Positions 26,873 through 37,231 of a stretch of 64,000 nt of DNA are shown piece after piece. A program made the translations under genes and the position numbers. Location of the stretch: the NCBI RefSeq assembly GCF_902499045.1, contig NZ_CABVPL010000008.1:124001-188000 (forward strand), written 5' to 3'. The notes under the pieces were generated by a model that searched no databases, was not told the DNA's origin, and saw only the letters and a program-made list of their open reading frames with translations. Source of the stretch: Burkholderia latens (GTDB lineage Bacteria > Pseudomonadota > Gammaproteobacteria > Burkholderiales > Burkholderiaceae). How positions within the stretch are numbered: the stretch's first letter is position 1; every line of letters starts with the position of its first letter.

Positions 26873-26888
26873 AAGGTTTACAAACCTT
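26873..26888. promoter_or_regulatory. Palindrome in the cspA/permease divergent region
   Basis: AAGGTTTACAAACCTT is a perfect 7-bp inverted repeat with a 2-base centre. It lies 35 bases upstream of the cspA -35 and about 195 bases before the permease start, so it could be an operator for either gene. No adjacent regulator gene is available to pair with it. Confidence 0.4.
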
Positions 26889-27081
26889 GCAAGCGACGCG
26901 AATTTTTTGTAGGGGGCGAACGATTTTGGCGCCAACTTGCAGGTGCAACCGTTAAACTACGCGCCGCGTGGACGGGTTGCCCCGATCGGGTTGACCCTCC
27001 CCCCAAAATGGCATGCGCGGCGCTGTCCGAGCCGATCCCGGGCAGCAGGCCGACCGTGCTTTTTGAGACACAGGAGAGGAT

Positions 27082-28680
27082 GTGAAGAGTTCTATTCAAC
27101 GGAACATCGGCCCGTTTGCACTGATGCTGACGGGGCTGGGTTCGATTATCGGCTCAGGCTGGCTGTTTGGCGCCTGGAAGGCTGCGAAGATTGCCGGTCC
27201 GGCGGCAATCTGCGCATGGATCATCGGCGCGGTCGTGATTCTCGCGATCGCGCTGACGTACGCCGAACTCGGCGCGATGTTCCCGGAATCCGGCGGCATG
27301 GTGCGCTACGCGCGCTACTCGCACGGTTCGCTGGTGGGCTTCATCAGCGCGTGGGCGAACTGGATCGCGATCGTATCGGTGATTCCGATCGAAGCGGAAG
27401 CGTCGATCCAGTACATGAGCACGTGGCCGTATCCGTGGGCGCACGCGCTGTTCGTCAACGGCGAGTTGACGACACCGGGCCTGCTGCTGTCGGCGGTGCT
27501 GGTCGTCGTCTACTTCCTGCTGAACTACTGGGGCGTGAAGGCGTTCGCGCGGGCGAACACCGCGATCACGATCTTCAAGTTCCTGATCCCCGGCCTCACG
27601 ATCCTCGGCCTGATGCTGTCGAGCTTCCATTCGGAAAACCTCGGCACCGCATCGAACGCGAGTTTCGCGCCGTACGGCTGGTCGGCCGTCCTGACCGCGG
27701 TGGCGACGAGCGGCATCGTGTTCGCGTTCAACGGCTTCCAGAGCCCGGTGAACCTTGCCGGTGAAGCGCGCAATCCGTCGCGCAGCGTGCCGTTCGCGGT
27801 GATCACGTCGATCCTGCTCGCACTCGTGATCTACGTGCTGCTGCAGATCGCGTACATCGGCTCGGTCGATCCGGTCGAGGTCGCGAAGGGCTGGGCGCAC
27901 TTCAACTTCTCGTCGCCGTTCGCGGAACTCGCGATCGCGCTGAACCTGAACTGGCTCGCGATCCTGCTGTACGTCGATGCGTTCATCAGCCCGAGCGGCA
28001 CCGGCACGACCTACATGGCGACGACCACCCGGATGATCTACGCGATGGAGCGCAACAACACGATGCCGAAGATGTTCGGCAACGTGCACCCGATCTACGG
28101 CGTGCCGCGCCAGGCGATGTGGTTCAACCTGCTCGTGTCGTTCATCTTCCTGTTCTTCTTCCGCGGCTGGAGCTCGCTCGCGGCGGTGATCTCGGTCGCG
28201 ACGGTGATTTCGTACCTGACCGGCCCGATCAGCCTGATGGCGCTGCGCCGCTCGGCGACCGACATCGAGCGTCCGCTGTCGATTCCGCTGATGAAGCTGA
28301 TCGCACCGTTCGCGTTCGTGTGCGCGTCGCTGATCCTGTACTGGGCGAAGTGGCCGCTGACCGGCGAAATCATCCTGCTGATGATCGTCGCGCTGCCGGT
28401 GTATTTCTTCTTCCAGGCGAAGGCCGGCTGGACCGGCTGGGGCGCGGACCTGAAGGCCGCATGGTGGCTGGTCGCGTACCTGCCGACGATGGCCGTGCTG
28501 TCGCTGATCGGCAGCAAGGAGTTCGGCGGTCACGGCTTGCTGCCGTACGGCTGGGACATGCTGATCGTCGCGGCGATCTCGCTCGTGTTTTACTTCTGGG
28601 GTGTGAACACGGGCTACCGAACCCAGTATCTCGACGAACGCGAGTCGCACGACGAGATCCTCGAAGGGGTCGGTGTCTGA
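27082..28680 (+). CDS. APC-family amino acid permease
   Basis: A 532-residue protein with 12 to 14 hydrophobic segments. The first helix carries the APC substrate-binding break GLGSIIGSGWLFGAW (residues 17-31), and FAFNGFQSPVNLAGE in helix 6 holds the second unwound region. The GTG start has AGGAGAGG seven bases upstream. Acidic residues are mostly confined to loops. The protein resembles the APC sub-groups that transport amino acids or polyamines by proton coupling, but the substrate cannot be set from motifs. It is monocistronic, with a strong terminator 60 bases beyond the stop. Confidence 0.9.
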   Translation: MKSSIQRNIGPFALMLTGLGSIIGSGWLFGAWKAAKIAGPAAICAWIIGAVVILAIALTYAELGAMFPESGGMVRYARYSHGSLVGFISAWANWIAIVSVIPIEAEASIQYMSTWPYPWAHALFVNGELTTPGLLLSAVLVVVYFLLNYWGVKAFARANTAITIFKFLIPGLTILGLMLSSFHSENLGTASNASFAPYGWSAVLTAVATSGIVFAFNGFQSPVNLAGEARNPSRSVPFAVITSILLALVIYVLLQIAYIGSVDPVEVAKGWAHFNFSSPFAELAIALNLNWLAILLYVDAFISPSGTGTTYMATTTRMIYAMERNNTMPKMFGNVHPIYGVPRQAMWFNLLVSFIFLFFFRGWSSLAAVISVATVISYLTGPISLMALRRSATDIERPLSIPLMKLIAPFAFVCASLILYWAKWPLTGEIILLMIVALPVYFFFQAKAGWTGWGADLKAAWWLVAYLPTMAVLSLIGSKEFGGHGLLPYGWDMLIVAAISLVFYFWGVNTGYRTQYLDERESHDEILEGVGV

Positions 28681-28738
28681 CGATGCCCAACCACGCCTGA
28701 TCTGTCGCCGGAATCGGCGGCGGCAGGAAGCGCGAAAT

Positions 28739-28776
28739 AAAGCCCGTCCGAGCGTTGCTCGGGCGGGCTTTTCGTT
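28739..28776 (+). terminator. Rho-independent terminator after the APC permease
   Basis: A 15-bp stem (28739-28753 with 28757-28771, one G-U pair) with a 3-base loop ends in TTTTCGTTT. The A-rich left flank lets it also stop the convergent dioxygenase transcript. Confidence 0.9.
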
Positions 28777-28807
28777 TCATGGCGCGCGTTGGGCCGCGCC
28801 GCCCGGC

Positions 28808-29599
28808 TCAGGCGGCCGCGCTCGCGAACACGTAGTTCGTCATCGCGAGCACGCGTTGATACGTGCCGAGCGACTGAATGCCCAGCTGATAGTCGTCGTC
28901 GGCCGCGCCGAGCGCAGCGAACACCGGCAACAGATGTTCGTCCGTCGGATGCATCAGCGTCGCGTGCGGCGCCTGCCGGCGATAGTCGAGCAGCGCGTCG
29001 ACGTCGCGCGCGGCGAGCCTCGCTTCGAACCAGTCGGTGAATTCCGCGACGCGCGGGTCCGCATCCTCCGGCGCCGCGCCGAAATCGGCCGCGCGCAGAT
29101 TGTGCGTGATCTGGCCCGAACCGATCACCATCACGCCTTCGTCGCGCAGCGGACGCAGCGCCCGGCCGAGCGCGAAGTGGTGGGCGGCGTCCGCGCGCGG
29201 CTGGATCGACAACTGCGCGACGGGAACGTCGGCTTCCGGGAACATCAGCAGCATCGGCACCCACGCGCCGTGGTCGAGGCCGTGCTCGGTCGTCGCCGTT
29301 GCAATGCCGGCCGCATTCAGCAGCGTGGCTGCGCGCTCGGCGAGGTCCGGCGCGCCCGGCGCCGGGTAGCGGATGTCGTATAGCGCCTGCGGGAAGCCGT
29401 AGAAGTCGTGGATCGTTTCCGGGTGCGCGGCGACGCTCGCAACGGGCCGCTGCGTGCCCCAGTGTGCGGACAGCATCAGCACCGCGCGCGGGCGCGGCAG
29501 CTCGGCGCCGAGCTGCGCGAACGCGCCGGACGGCAGCGTGGGGTCGATCGGCAGCGTGGGCGCGCCGTGGGACAGGTACAGCGAAGGCAAACGGTTCAT
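28808..29599 (-). CDS. DODA-type extradiol dioxygenase (YgiD-like)
   Basis: A 263-residue protein. LYLSHGAPT near the N-terminus and LSAHWGTQ (about 44-51) supply the first metal histidines; VIGSGQITHN and PTDEHLLP supply the later ones. This is the class III extradiol dioxygenase fold of plant DOPA dioxygenase and E. coli YgiD, a non-haem metal enzyme that opens catechol rings. I chose the ATG at 29599, since the frame upstream to 29644 lacks conserved sequence. The physiological substrate in bacteria is not certain. It converges on the permease gene and has 220 bases of non-coding sequence before the next gene. Confidence 0.9.
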   Translation of the reverse strand: MNRLPSLYLSHGAPTLPIDPTLPSGAFAQLGAELPRPRAVLMLSAHWGTQRPVASVAAHPETIHDFYGFPQALYDIRYPAPGAPDLAERAATLLNAAGIATATTEHGLDHGAWVPMLLMFPEADVPVAQLSIQPRADAAHHFALGRALRPLRDEGVMVIGSGQITHNLRAADFGAAPEDADPRVAEFTDWFEARLAARDVDALLDYRRQAPHATLMHPTDEHLLPVFAALGAADDDYQLGIQSLGTYQRVLAMTNYVFASAAA

Positions 29600-29820
29600 G
29601 GCAGGGAGCCTGCAAAAGAGTTTGCCTTGACTATAGGCGCGCACCGTACATTGATAAATGGGCGGCCAGTAATTTGATTGAATCGCTTATGTTGATAATC
29701 AGGCGATTCGATTCAGCTGCGCAGCAGCGCGTTGACGCTCACGCGCACCAATGAGCTGAAAAGCCGCCAGATCGGCGAAGAAGGACGCGGAACGACACGA
29801 AAGGCGCCGCGCAGAACTGC

Positions 29821-30417
29821 TTATTGCGCTGGCCGGATCCCGGCCCAGGGTGCGGTCATCGGCGCACCGAGCGCGAACAGATCGAGCACGCGCGTAACGG
29901 TCTGATCGACGAGTTCGTCGATCGTCTTCGGCATCGCGTAGAACGCGGGCAGCGGCGGAAACACGATGCCGCCCATTTCGGTCACGGCCGTCATGTTGCG
30001 CAGATGCGCGAGGTTGAATGGTGTTTCGCGCACCATCAGCACGAGACGGCGGCGTTCCTTCAGCGTGACGTCGGCCGCCCGCGTGATCAGGTTGTCCGAC
30101 AGCCCGTGCGCGACGCTGGCGAGCGTCTTCATCGAGCAGGGCGCGATCACCATCCCGTCGGTCGCGAACGAGCCCGACGCGATCGTCGCGCCGACATCGC
30201 GCACCGAGTGCACGACGTCCGCACGGCTTTCGACGTCGGCTTTCGACAGCTTCAGTTCATGCTGGACATTGAGCCAGCCGGCGTTCGACACGAGCAGATG
30301 CGTTTCGACGCCGCCGGCGGCGCGCAGCAGTTCGAGCAGCCGCACGCCGTAGACCGCGCCGGTGGCACCGGTGATCGCGACGATCAGCCGGCGCGGCGGC
30401 GCGCTGCGAGATGCCAT
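29821..30417 (-). CDS. ubiX: Flavin prenyltransferase UbiX
   Basis: A 198-residue protein with the UbiX pattern: AITGATGAVYGVRLLE at residues 12-27, VIAPCSMKTLASVAHGLSDNLITRAADV in the middle (split here by the dimethylallyl phosphate site), and RETPFNLAHLRNM. UbiX joins dimethylallyl phosphate to FMN to make prenylated FMN for the UbiD decarboxylase of ubiquinone synthesis. The ATG at 30417 is preferred over a TTG two codons upstream. It lies 13 bases after the grxD stop on the same strand, so the two are likely co-transcribed. Confidence 0.94.
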   Translation of the reverse strand: MASRSAPPRRLIVAITGATGAVYGVRLLELLRAAGGVETHLLVSNAGWLNVQHELKLSKADVESRADVVHSVRDVGATIASGSFATDGMVIAPCSMKTLASVAHGLSDNLITRAADVTLKERRRLVLMVRETPFNLAHLRNMTAVTEMGGIVFPPLPAFYAMPKTIDELVDQTVTRVLDLFALGAPMTAPWAGIRPAQ

Positions 30418-30430
30418 CGGCAACGACGCG

Positions 30431-30742
30431 TTACGCGGCGGCGAACAGTTGCTGCAGTTCGCCCGACTGGTACATCTCCATCATGATGTCCGAGCCGCCG
30501 ATGAATTCGCCCTTTACGTACAGCTGCGGGATGGTCGGCCAGTTCGAGAATTCCTTGATGCCCTGGCGGATTTCGTCGTCCTCGAGCACGTTGACCGTCT
30601 TGAACTGGTCGACGCCGCAGGCTTTCAGCACCTGTACGGCGCGGCCCGAGAAGCCGCACATCGGGAATTGCGCGTTGCCCTTCATGAAGAGCACGACCTG
30701 GTTTTCGTCGACGATTTGCTTGATACGTTGTTGGGTGTCCAT
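30431..30742 (-). CDS. grxD: Monothiol glutaredoxin, Grx4/GrxD type
   Basis: A 103-residue protein with the monothiol active site CGFS at 29-32, the preceding KG at 21-22, a [14 protein letters not shown] segment and the expected length. Such glutaredoxins bind a 2Fe-2S cluster with glutathione and pass it on in iron-sulfur assembly. It sits between prmC and ubiX on the minus strand; the 67-base gap to prmC allows co-transcription in the order hemA, prfA, prmC, grxD, ubiX. Confidence 0.96.
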   Translation of the reverse strand: MDTQQRIKQIVDENQVVLFMKGNAQFPMCGFSGRAVQVLKACGVDQFKTVNVLEDDEIRQGIKEFSNWPTIPQLYVKGEFIGGSDIMMEMYQSGELQQLFAAA

Positions 30743-30809
30743 GACTGACCTTGCGTTTGCGGGGCGTTAGAACGAAATGATAGCGGATTTCAACCGGACG
30801 GGCCGGCCG

Positions 30810-31652
30810 TCAGCCGGGCCGGCGGCCGCCTGTCGTGCGTTCGATCGCGGCGAGATCGGCGAGCGATTCGACTGCGACGAAGCCGCGCGACTCGAGCAAT
30901 GCGCGGACGGCTTCGGCCTGGTCGTAGCCGTGCTCGATCCACAGCGTGCCGCCCAGTTTCAGATACGCGCCGGCGCCCGCGACGATCGTGCGGATCGCGC
31001 TCAGGCCGTCGGCGTCGTCGGTCAGCGCGCCGCGCGGCTCGAAACGCAGGTCGCCCTGCTCGAGGTGCGGATCGTGCTGCGCGATGTACGGCGGATTGCT
31101 GACGATCGTGTCGAACGCGAGGGCCGGGTCGAGCGCGGCGTACCAGTCGCTTTGCAACCACTGCAGCGGGCCGCCGGGGCGGCGCGCATCGAGCAGCTTG
31201 TCCGCATTGCGGCGTGCGACTTCGAGTGCGGCGGACGACCGGTCGAGCGCCCACACGCGCGCGTCGGGCCGTTCGGCCGCGATCGACACGGCGATCGCGC
31301 CGCTGCCGGTGCCGAGATCGAGCACGGCCGGATGCGGGCGGCCATCGATCGCGTCCAGCGCCGCTTCGACGAGCAGTTCGGTTTCGGGGCGCGGAATCAG
31401 CACGTCCGGCGTCACGTCGAACGGCCGGCCGAAGAATTCGCGCATCCCGACGAGTTGCGCGACCGGCTCGCCGGCGATGCGGCGCGCCTCGAGCGCGCGG
31501 TAGCGCTCGATCGCGGCGGGCTCGAGCGGCGCGTCGCCGCGCGTGATCAGCTGCGTGCGGGTCCAGCCGAGCGCGTACGCGAGCAGCACGCGTGCATCGA
31601 GCGCGTCGAGCGGCGACGCGCGCAGCAGATCGTCGGCGGTGGTGTCGTGCAT
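30810..31652 (-). CDS. prmC: Release factor glutamine methyltransferase PrmC (HemK)
   Basis: A 280-residue enzyme with an N-terminal helical substrate domain, REFFGRPFDV and IPRPETE (86-92), motif I DLGTGSG (112-118) and catalytic NPPYI (186-190). It methylates the glutamine of the GGQ motif in release factors. Its substrate gene prfA lies directly upstream, separated by 7 bases, so the two are certainly one unit. The length and motif spacing are standard. Confidence 0.97.
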   Translation of the reverse strand: MHDTTADDLLRASPLDALDARVLLAYALGWTRTQLITRGDAPLEPAAIERYRALEARRIAGEPVAQLVGMREFFGRPFDVTPDVLIPRPETELLVEAALDAIDGRPHPAVLDLGTGSGAIAVSIAAERPDARVWALDRSSAALEVARRNADKLLDARRPGGPLQWLQSDWYAALDPALAFDTIVSNPPYIAQHDPHLEQGDLRFEPRGALTDDADGLSAIRTIVAGAGAYLKLGGTLWIEHGYDQAEAVRALLESRGFVAVESLADLAAIERTTGGRRPG

Positions 31653-31659
31653 CGCCGCC

Positions 31660-32742
31660 TCAGTCGGCGTCGCCGAGCGACGCGAGGAGCTCGGCCTGGT
31701 GCTCGCTGACGAGCGCGCCGATCAGTTCGTCTAGATCGCCGTCCATCAGCGCCTCGAGCCGGTACAGCGTCAGGTTGATCCGGTGATCGGTCATCCGGCC
31801 TTGCGGGAAGTTGTACGTGCGGATCCGTTCCGACCGGTCGCCCGAGCCGATCAGGTTCTTGCGCGTCGCCGCTTCCTTCGCGTGCTGCTCGTGATACTGC
31901 TTGTCCTTGATGCGCGCGGCGAGCACCTTCAGCGCACGGTCCTTGTTCTTGTGCTGCGAGCGGTCGTCCTGGCACTCGACGACGATTCCGGTCGGGATGT
32001 GCGTGACGCGCACCGCCGAATCGGTCTTGTTGATGTGCTGGCCGCCGGCGCCGGACGCGCGGAACGTGTCGATCCGCAGATCGGCCGGATTGATTTCGAC
32101 CTCGCCGATCTCGTCGGCTTCCGGCATCACCGCGACCGTGCACGCGGACGTGTGGATACGCCCCTGGGTCTCGGTCGCCGGCACGCGCTGCACGCGATGG
32201 CCGCCGGATTCGAACTTCAGGCGCGAATACGCGCCCTGGCCCGCGATCCGCACGATCACTTCCTTGTAACCGCCGAGATCCGACGGGCTTTCCGACATCA
32301 TCTCGACCTGCCAGCGCTGGCGCTCCGCAAAACGCAGGTACATGCGCAGCAGGTCGCCCGCGAACAGTGCCGATTCGTCGCCGCCGGTGCCCGCGCGGAT
32401 TTCGAGGAAGATGTTGCGGTCGTCGTTCGGATCCTTCGGCAGCAGCATCTTCTGCAGCTCGCCTTCGAGGCGCGCCATGCGTTCGCGGGCACTGCGGATC
32501 TCGTCTTCAGCGAAATCGCGCATCGACGCATCGGCGAGCAGTTCCTGCGCGGCCGTTTCGTCATTGCGCGACTGGCGCCACAGCGCGTACTGCTCGACGA
32601 CGGGGCCGAGTTCCGCGTGTTCGCGCGTCAGCTTGCGGTACTGGTCGAGGTCCGCCGTGACGTTCTCGCGGCTCAGCAGGTCGTTCAGTTCGGCCAGCCG
32701 GGTGGACAGCTGGTCGAGCTTGCGTTGCATGCTCGTTTTCAT
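31660..32742 (-). CDS. prfA: Peptide chain release factor 1
   Basis: A 360-residue protein of the normal RF1 length. The stop-codon reading motif PAT is at 188-190, and the hydrolysis motif GGQ at 233-235, inside [17 protein letters not shown]1 ends translation at UAA and UAG. The ATG at 32742 leads into the usual coiled N-terminal domain. The gene is in the hemA-prfA-prmC order common in proteobacteria, 81 bases from hemA. Confidence 0.98.
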   Translation of the reverse strand: MKTSMQRKLDQLSTRLAELNDLLSRENVTADLDQYRKLTREHAELGPVVEQYALWRQSRNDETAAQELLADASMRDFAEDEIRSARERMARLEGELQKMLLPKDPNDDRNIFLEIRAGTGGDESALFAGDLLRMYLRFAERQRWQVEMMSESPSDLGGYKEVIVRIAGQGAYSRLKFESGGHRVQRVPATETQGRIHTSACTVAVMPEADEIGEVEINPADLRIDTFRASGAGGQHINKTDSAVRVTHIPTGIVVECQDDRSQHKNKDRALKVLAARIKDKQYHEQHAKEAATRKNLIGSGDRSERIRTYNFPQGRMTDHRINLTLYRLEALMDGDLDELIGALVSEHQAELLASLGDAD

Positions 32743-32823
32743 GGTGTGGAGCGGCGCTCCCGGGCAAGGGTATTCGAAAAGGATAGGCCGGCTCGCGGCC
32801 GGCGGCGGGGGAGCCGGCCGGCG

Positions 32824-34137
<1,314 letters not shown>

Positions 34138-34147
34138 TTAGCCCCAT

Positions 34148-34153
34148 ATTATA
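34148..34153 (-). promoter_or_regulatory. Candidate -10 element of hemA
   Basis: A perfect TATAAT on the minus strand lies at 34153-34148, 26 bases before the hemA ATG and touching the stop codon of the upstream regulator gene. No convincing -35 lies 16-18 bases upstream, so the call rests on the -10 alone. Confidence 0.4.
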
Positions 34154-34910
34154 GCGTTTCAGCGGTTTCCTCACTCGCGGCATACCGGGCATCAGCATGG
34201 CGGGGCCTTGAATTTGGGGGCTCGATCGGTACGCTATCGAGCTGGTAGCCGTAGCCATAGAGCGGCAGGAGCCGATATCCGCGCTCGGGGAGCAATTGCA
34301 GCTTGCTCCGCAGCCGGGACGCGTGGGTGTCGAGCGTGCGCGACTTCATGTCGCGGCGGCGGCCCCAGACCGTCTCGAGGATATGCGCGCGCGACACGGG
34401 CCGCGACAGGTTCGCGAACAGCAGCTGCGCGAAGCGGAATTCCTTCGGCGTGAGGGCGACGACCGTGTCGCCGAAACGCACGAGGCTGTGGGTCGCATCG
34501 AATGCGTATTCTCCATACAGTTCGCGCGAGCGATTTGGCGGGCGCCGCACGCCGGCGCGCCGGCTCAGCGCATTGACCCGCGCGAGCAGCTCGGGCCCGC
34601 TCACCGGACGCACGAGGCAATCGTCGGCACCCGCGTGCAGGCACGACACGACTTCGCTTTCCCGCGCCAGCTGCATCACGGCGATCGCCGGCAGACCGGG
34701 CAGGATCGTCTGCGCACGCGGAATGACTTCCTCGGCCGGCTGATCGCCGGCCCAGTTGCCGGTGATCAGCATGTCGCAGGTATGAGTGGCGAGCCACTCG
34801 AAGAACGCCGCGCTGGACGGAAACGCGTGGCACACATGACCGCCCGCGAACAGCAGGCGGTTCAGGAGCGCAGCATGACGTGCCTCCGGATCGATCAGGG
34901 CGATTCGCAT
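34149..34910 (-). CDS. OmpR-type response regulator with a degenerate receiver
   Basis: A 253-residue protein from the ATG at 34910. The C-terminal winged helix is typical of the OmpR/PhoB family (ALTPKEFRFAQLLFANLSRPVSRAHILETVWG, here written as ALTPKEF through ILETVWG). The N-terminal receiver is atypical. The acidic pair is reduced to IDPE, the phospho-acceptor strand reads CDMLITGNWAG with Gly or Asn where Asp is expected, and the conserved Lys is Arg (LVRPV). Phosphorylation is therefore unlikely, and no histidine kinase is adjacent. It may respond to dimerisation or a ligand instead. It is directly upstream of hemA on the same strand, with a 26-base gap. Confidence 0.82.
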   Translation of the reverse strand: MRIALIDPEARHAALLNRLLFAGGHVCHAFPSSAAFFEWLATHTCDMLITGNWAGDQPAEEVIPRAQTILPGLPAIAVMQLARESEVVSCLHAGADDCLVRPVSGPELLARVNALSRRAGVRRPPNRSRELYGEYAFDATHSLVRFGDTVVALTPKEFRFAQLLFANLSRPVSRAHILETVWGRRRDMKSRTLDTHASRLRSKLQLLPERGYRLLPLYGYGYQLDSVPIEPPNSRPRHADARYAASEETAETL

Positions 34911-35081
34911 GAGGATTTGTTCAATACGGCTGCCGGTGCGCGCTTGCCATAACGTCGGGTCGGCCCCTACACTCGAATGTTCGCGGCGCCCGGCTGGTCT
35001 CGGGTTCGATGGATGAATCGATGCTAGCCGCTGGCAACGTTCACGCCTATGGGACGAATCTGAATTTATAGAAGGCGTCGA

Positions 35082-35336
35082 ATGAACTGGTTTGGAATCC
35101 TTGTCCTCGGAGCGGCCGTCGGGCTGTTCGGCCGGTGGCTGCATCCGATGCGGCGCACGGGCCGGCCGGCATGGTGGATCGTGGTGATGGTCGGCATCGC
35201 AGGCGCCGCCGCCGCGCGCATGGCCGGCAATCTCTCTGGACTGTTTTACGATGGCGAAACGCTCGAATGGCCGGTCTGCACCGGCGTCGCGTTCCTCGCC
35301 GTAGCCGTGACGGTCGCCGTGTCGGCCCGTCGCTGA
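35082..35336 (+). CDS. Small membrane protein, GlsB/YeaQ/YmgE-like
   Basis: An 84-residue protein with three hydrophobic segments (about 3-18, 31-50 and 65-80) and the Gly-rich first helix ILVLGAAVGLFGRWLHP that resembles the transglycosylase-associated (GlsB/YeaQ) family. The middle helix ends in GAAAARMAGNL, the family's Gly/Ala pattern. Function is unknown. The gene is divergent from the regulator and only 18 bases before the aminopeptidase gene, so it is probably the first gene of that unit. Confidence 0.75.
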   Translation: MNWFGILVLGAAVGLFGRWLHPMRRTGRPAWWIVVMVGIAGAAAARMAGNLSGLFYDGETLEWPVCTGVAFLAVAVTVAVSARR

Positions 35337-35354
35337 AAGCTCTCAGGTGAAATC

Positions 35355-37169
35355 ATGAATGCCCGTCTCCCCGAAGTCTCGTCGGTGCCGGCCCGCCTCG
35401 CGCTGCTGCGCGGCGCGATGGTCCGCGAGAATCTGGCCGCCTATCTGGTGCCGTCCGCCGACCCTCATCTGTCCGAATACCTGCCCGAACGCTGGCAGGC
35501 GCGCCGCTGGCTGTCCGGCTTCACGGGCTCGGTCGGCACGCTGGTCGTCACCGCCGATTTCGCGGGCCTGTGGGTCGACAGCCGGTACTGGGTGCAGGCC
35601 GAGGCCGAGCTCGCGGGCACGGGCGTTCAGCTGATGAAGATGACGGGCGGGCAGCAAAGCGCGCCGCACGTCGACTGGCTCGCGCAGAACGTGCCGGCCG
35701 GCGCGACGGTCGGCGTCGACGGCGCGGTGCTCGGCGTCGCGGCGGCGCGCGCGCTGACGGCCGCGCTCACCGCGCGCGGCATCGCGCTGCGCACCGATCT
35801 CGACCTGCTCGACGCGATCTGGCCCGAGCGTCCGGGGCTGCCAGGCGACGCGGTATTCGAGCACGTCGCGCCGCAGGCCGACACGACGCGCGCGAGCAAG
35901 CTCGCCGAGGTGCGCCGCGCGATGCACGCGCAGGGCGCGCAATGGCACTTCGTGTCGACGCTCGACGATCTCGCGTGGCTGTTCAACCTGCGCGGCGCCG
36001 ACGTCAATTTCAACCCCGTGTTCGTCGCGCACGCGATGATCGGCGCCGATCGCGCGACGCTGTTCGTCGCCGACGGCAAGGTGTCGCCGGCACTTGCCGC
36101 GTCGCTCGCGCGGGACGGCGTCGAGGTTCGCGCGTACGACGCGGCGCGTGCGTCGCTCGCGGCGCTGCCCGACGGCGCAACGCTGCTGATCGATCCGCGC
36201 CGTGTGACGTTCGGCACGCTCGAGGCGGTGCCGGCCGGCGTGAAGCTGATCGAGGCCGTGAACCCGTCGACCTTCGCGAAGTCGCGCAAGACGGCCGCCG
36301 AAATCGAACACGTGCGCGTGACGATGGAGCACGACGGCGCCGCGCTCGCCGAATTCTTCGCATGGTTCGAGCGCGCGCTGAACCGTGAGACGATCACCGA
36401 GCTGACGATCGACGAGAAGCTCACGGCCGCGCGCGCACGGCGCCCCGGCTACGTGTCGCCGAGCTTCGCGACGATCGCGGGCTTCAATGCGAACGGCGCG
36501 ATGCCGCACTACCGCGCGACGCCCGAGTCGCACGCGACGATCGCCGGCGACGGCCTGCTGCTCGTCGATTCGGGCGGCCAGTACACGACCGGCACGACCG
36601 ACATCACGCGCGTCGTGCCGGTCGGCACGATCAGCGATCTGCAACGCCGCGATTTCACGATCGTGCTGAAGTCGATGATGGCGCTGTCGCGCGCGCGCTT
36701 TCCGCGCGGCGTTCGCTCGCCGATGCTCGACGCGATCGCGCGTGCGCCGATGTGGGCGGCGGGGCTCGACTACGGTCACGGCACGGGCCACGGCGTCGGC
36801 TACTTCCTGAACGTGCACGAGGGCCCGCAGGTCATCTCGCACTACGCGCCGGCCGAGCCGTACACGGCGATGGAGGAAGGGATGATCACGTCGATCGAGC
36901 CGGGCGTGTACCGGCCCGGCAAATGGGGCATCCGGATCGAGAACCTGGTCGTGAACCGCGCGGGCGGGCAGACCGAGTTCGGCGACTTCCTCGCGTTCGA
37001 GACGCTGACGCTGTGCCCGATCGACACGCGCTGCGTGCTGGTCGAGATGCTGCACGACGAAGAGCGTGCGTGGCTGAACGCGTATCACGCGACCGTGCGC
37101 GAGCGCGTCGGCCGGCACGTGAGCGGCGACGCGAAGGCGTGGCTCGACGCACGCACGCAGCCGATCTGA
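35355..37169 (+). CDS. Aminopeptidase P family (M24B) metallopeptidase
   Basis: A 604-residue protein with two creatinase-type N-terminal domains (about 10-310) and a C-terminal pita-bread domain. All five metal ligands are visible: the two Asp in VDSGGQYTTGTTDITRVV, the His in GHGTGHGVGYFLNVHEG, and the Glu residues in TSIEPGVY and GIRIENLVV. Enzymes of this type and length remove an N-terminal residue in front of proline (Xaa-Pro aminopeptidase) and are cytoplasmic. It starts 18 bases after the small membrane protein gene and is followed in 62 bases by the isochorismatase-like gene. Confidence 0.94.
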   Translation: MNARLPEVSSVPARLALLRGAMVRENLAAYLVPSADPHLSEYLPERWQARRWLSGFTGSVGTLVVTADFAGLWVDSRYWVQAEAELAGTGVQLMKMTGGQQSAPHVDWLAQNVPAGATVGVDGAVLGVAAARALTAALTARGIALRTDLDLLDAIWPERPGLPGDAVFEHVAPQADTTRASKLAEVRRAMHAQGAQWHFVSTLDDLAWLFNLRGADVNFNPVFVAHAMIGADRATLFVADGKVSPALAASLARDGVEVRAYDAARASLAALPDGATLLIDPRRVTFGTLEAVPAGVKLIEAVNPSTFAKSRKTAAEIEHVRVTMEHDGAALAEFFAWFERALNRETITELTIDEKLTAARARRPGYVSPSFATIAGFNANGAMPHYRATPESHATIAGDGLLLVDSGGQYTTGTTDITRVVPVGTISDLQRRDFTIVLKSMMALSRARFPRGVRSPMLDAIARAPMWAAGLDYGHGTGHGVGYFLNVHEGPQVISHYAPAEPYTAMEEGMITSIEPGVYRPGKWGIRIENLVVNRAGGQTEFGDFLAFETLTLCPIDTRCVLVEMLHDEERAWLNAYHATVRERVGRHVSGDAKAWLDARTQPI

Positions 37170-37231
37170 CGCAACGCGCACACCGTACGATACCGGCCGT
37201 ACGACGGGCGGACCGTGAGAGAGAGCAACCG

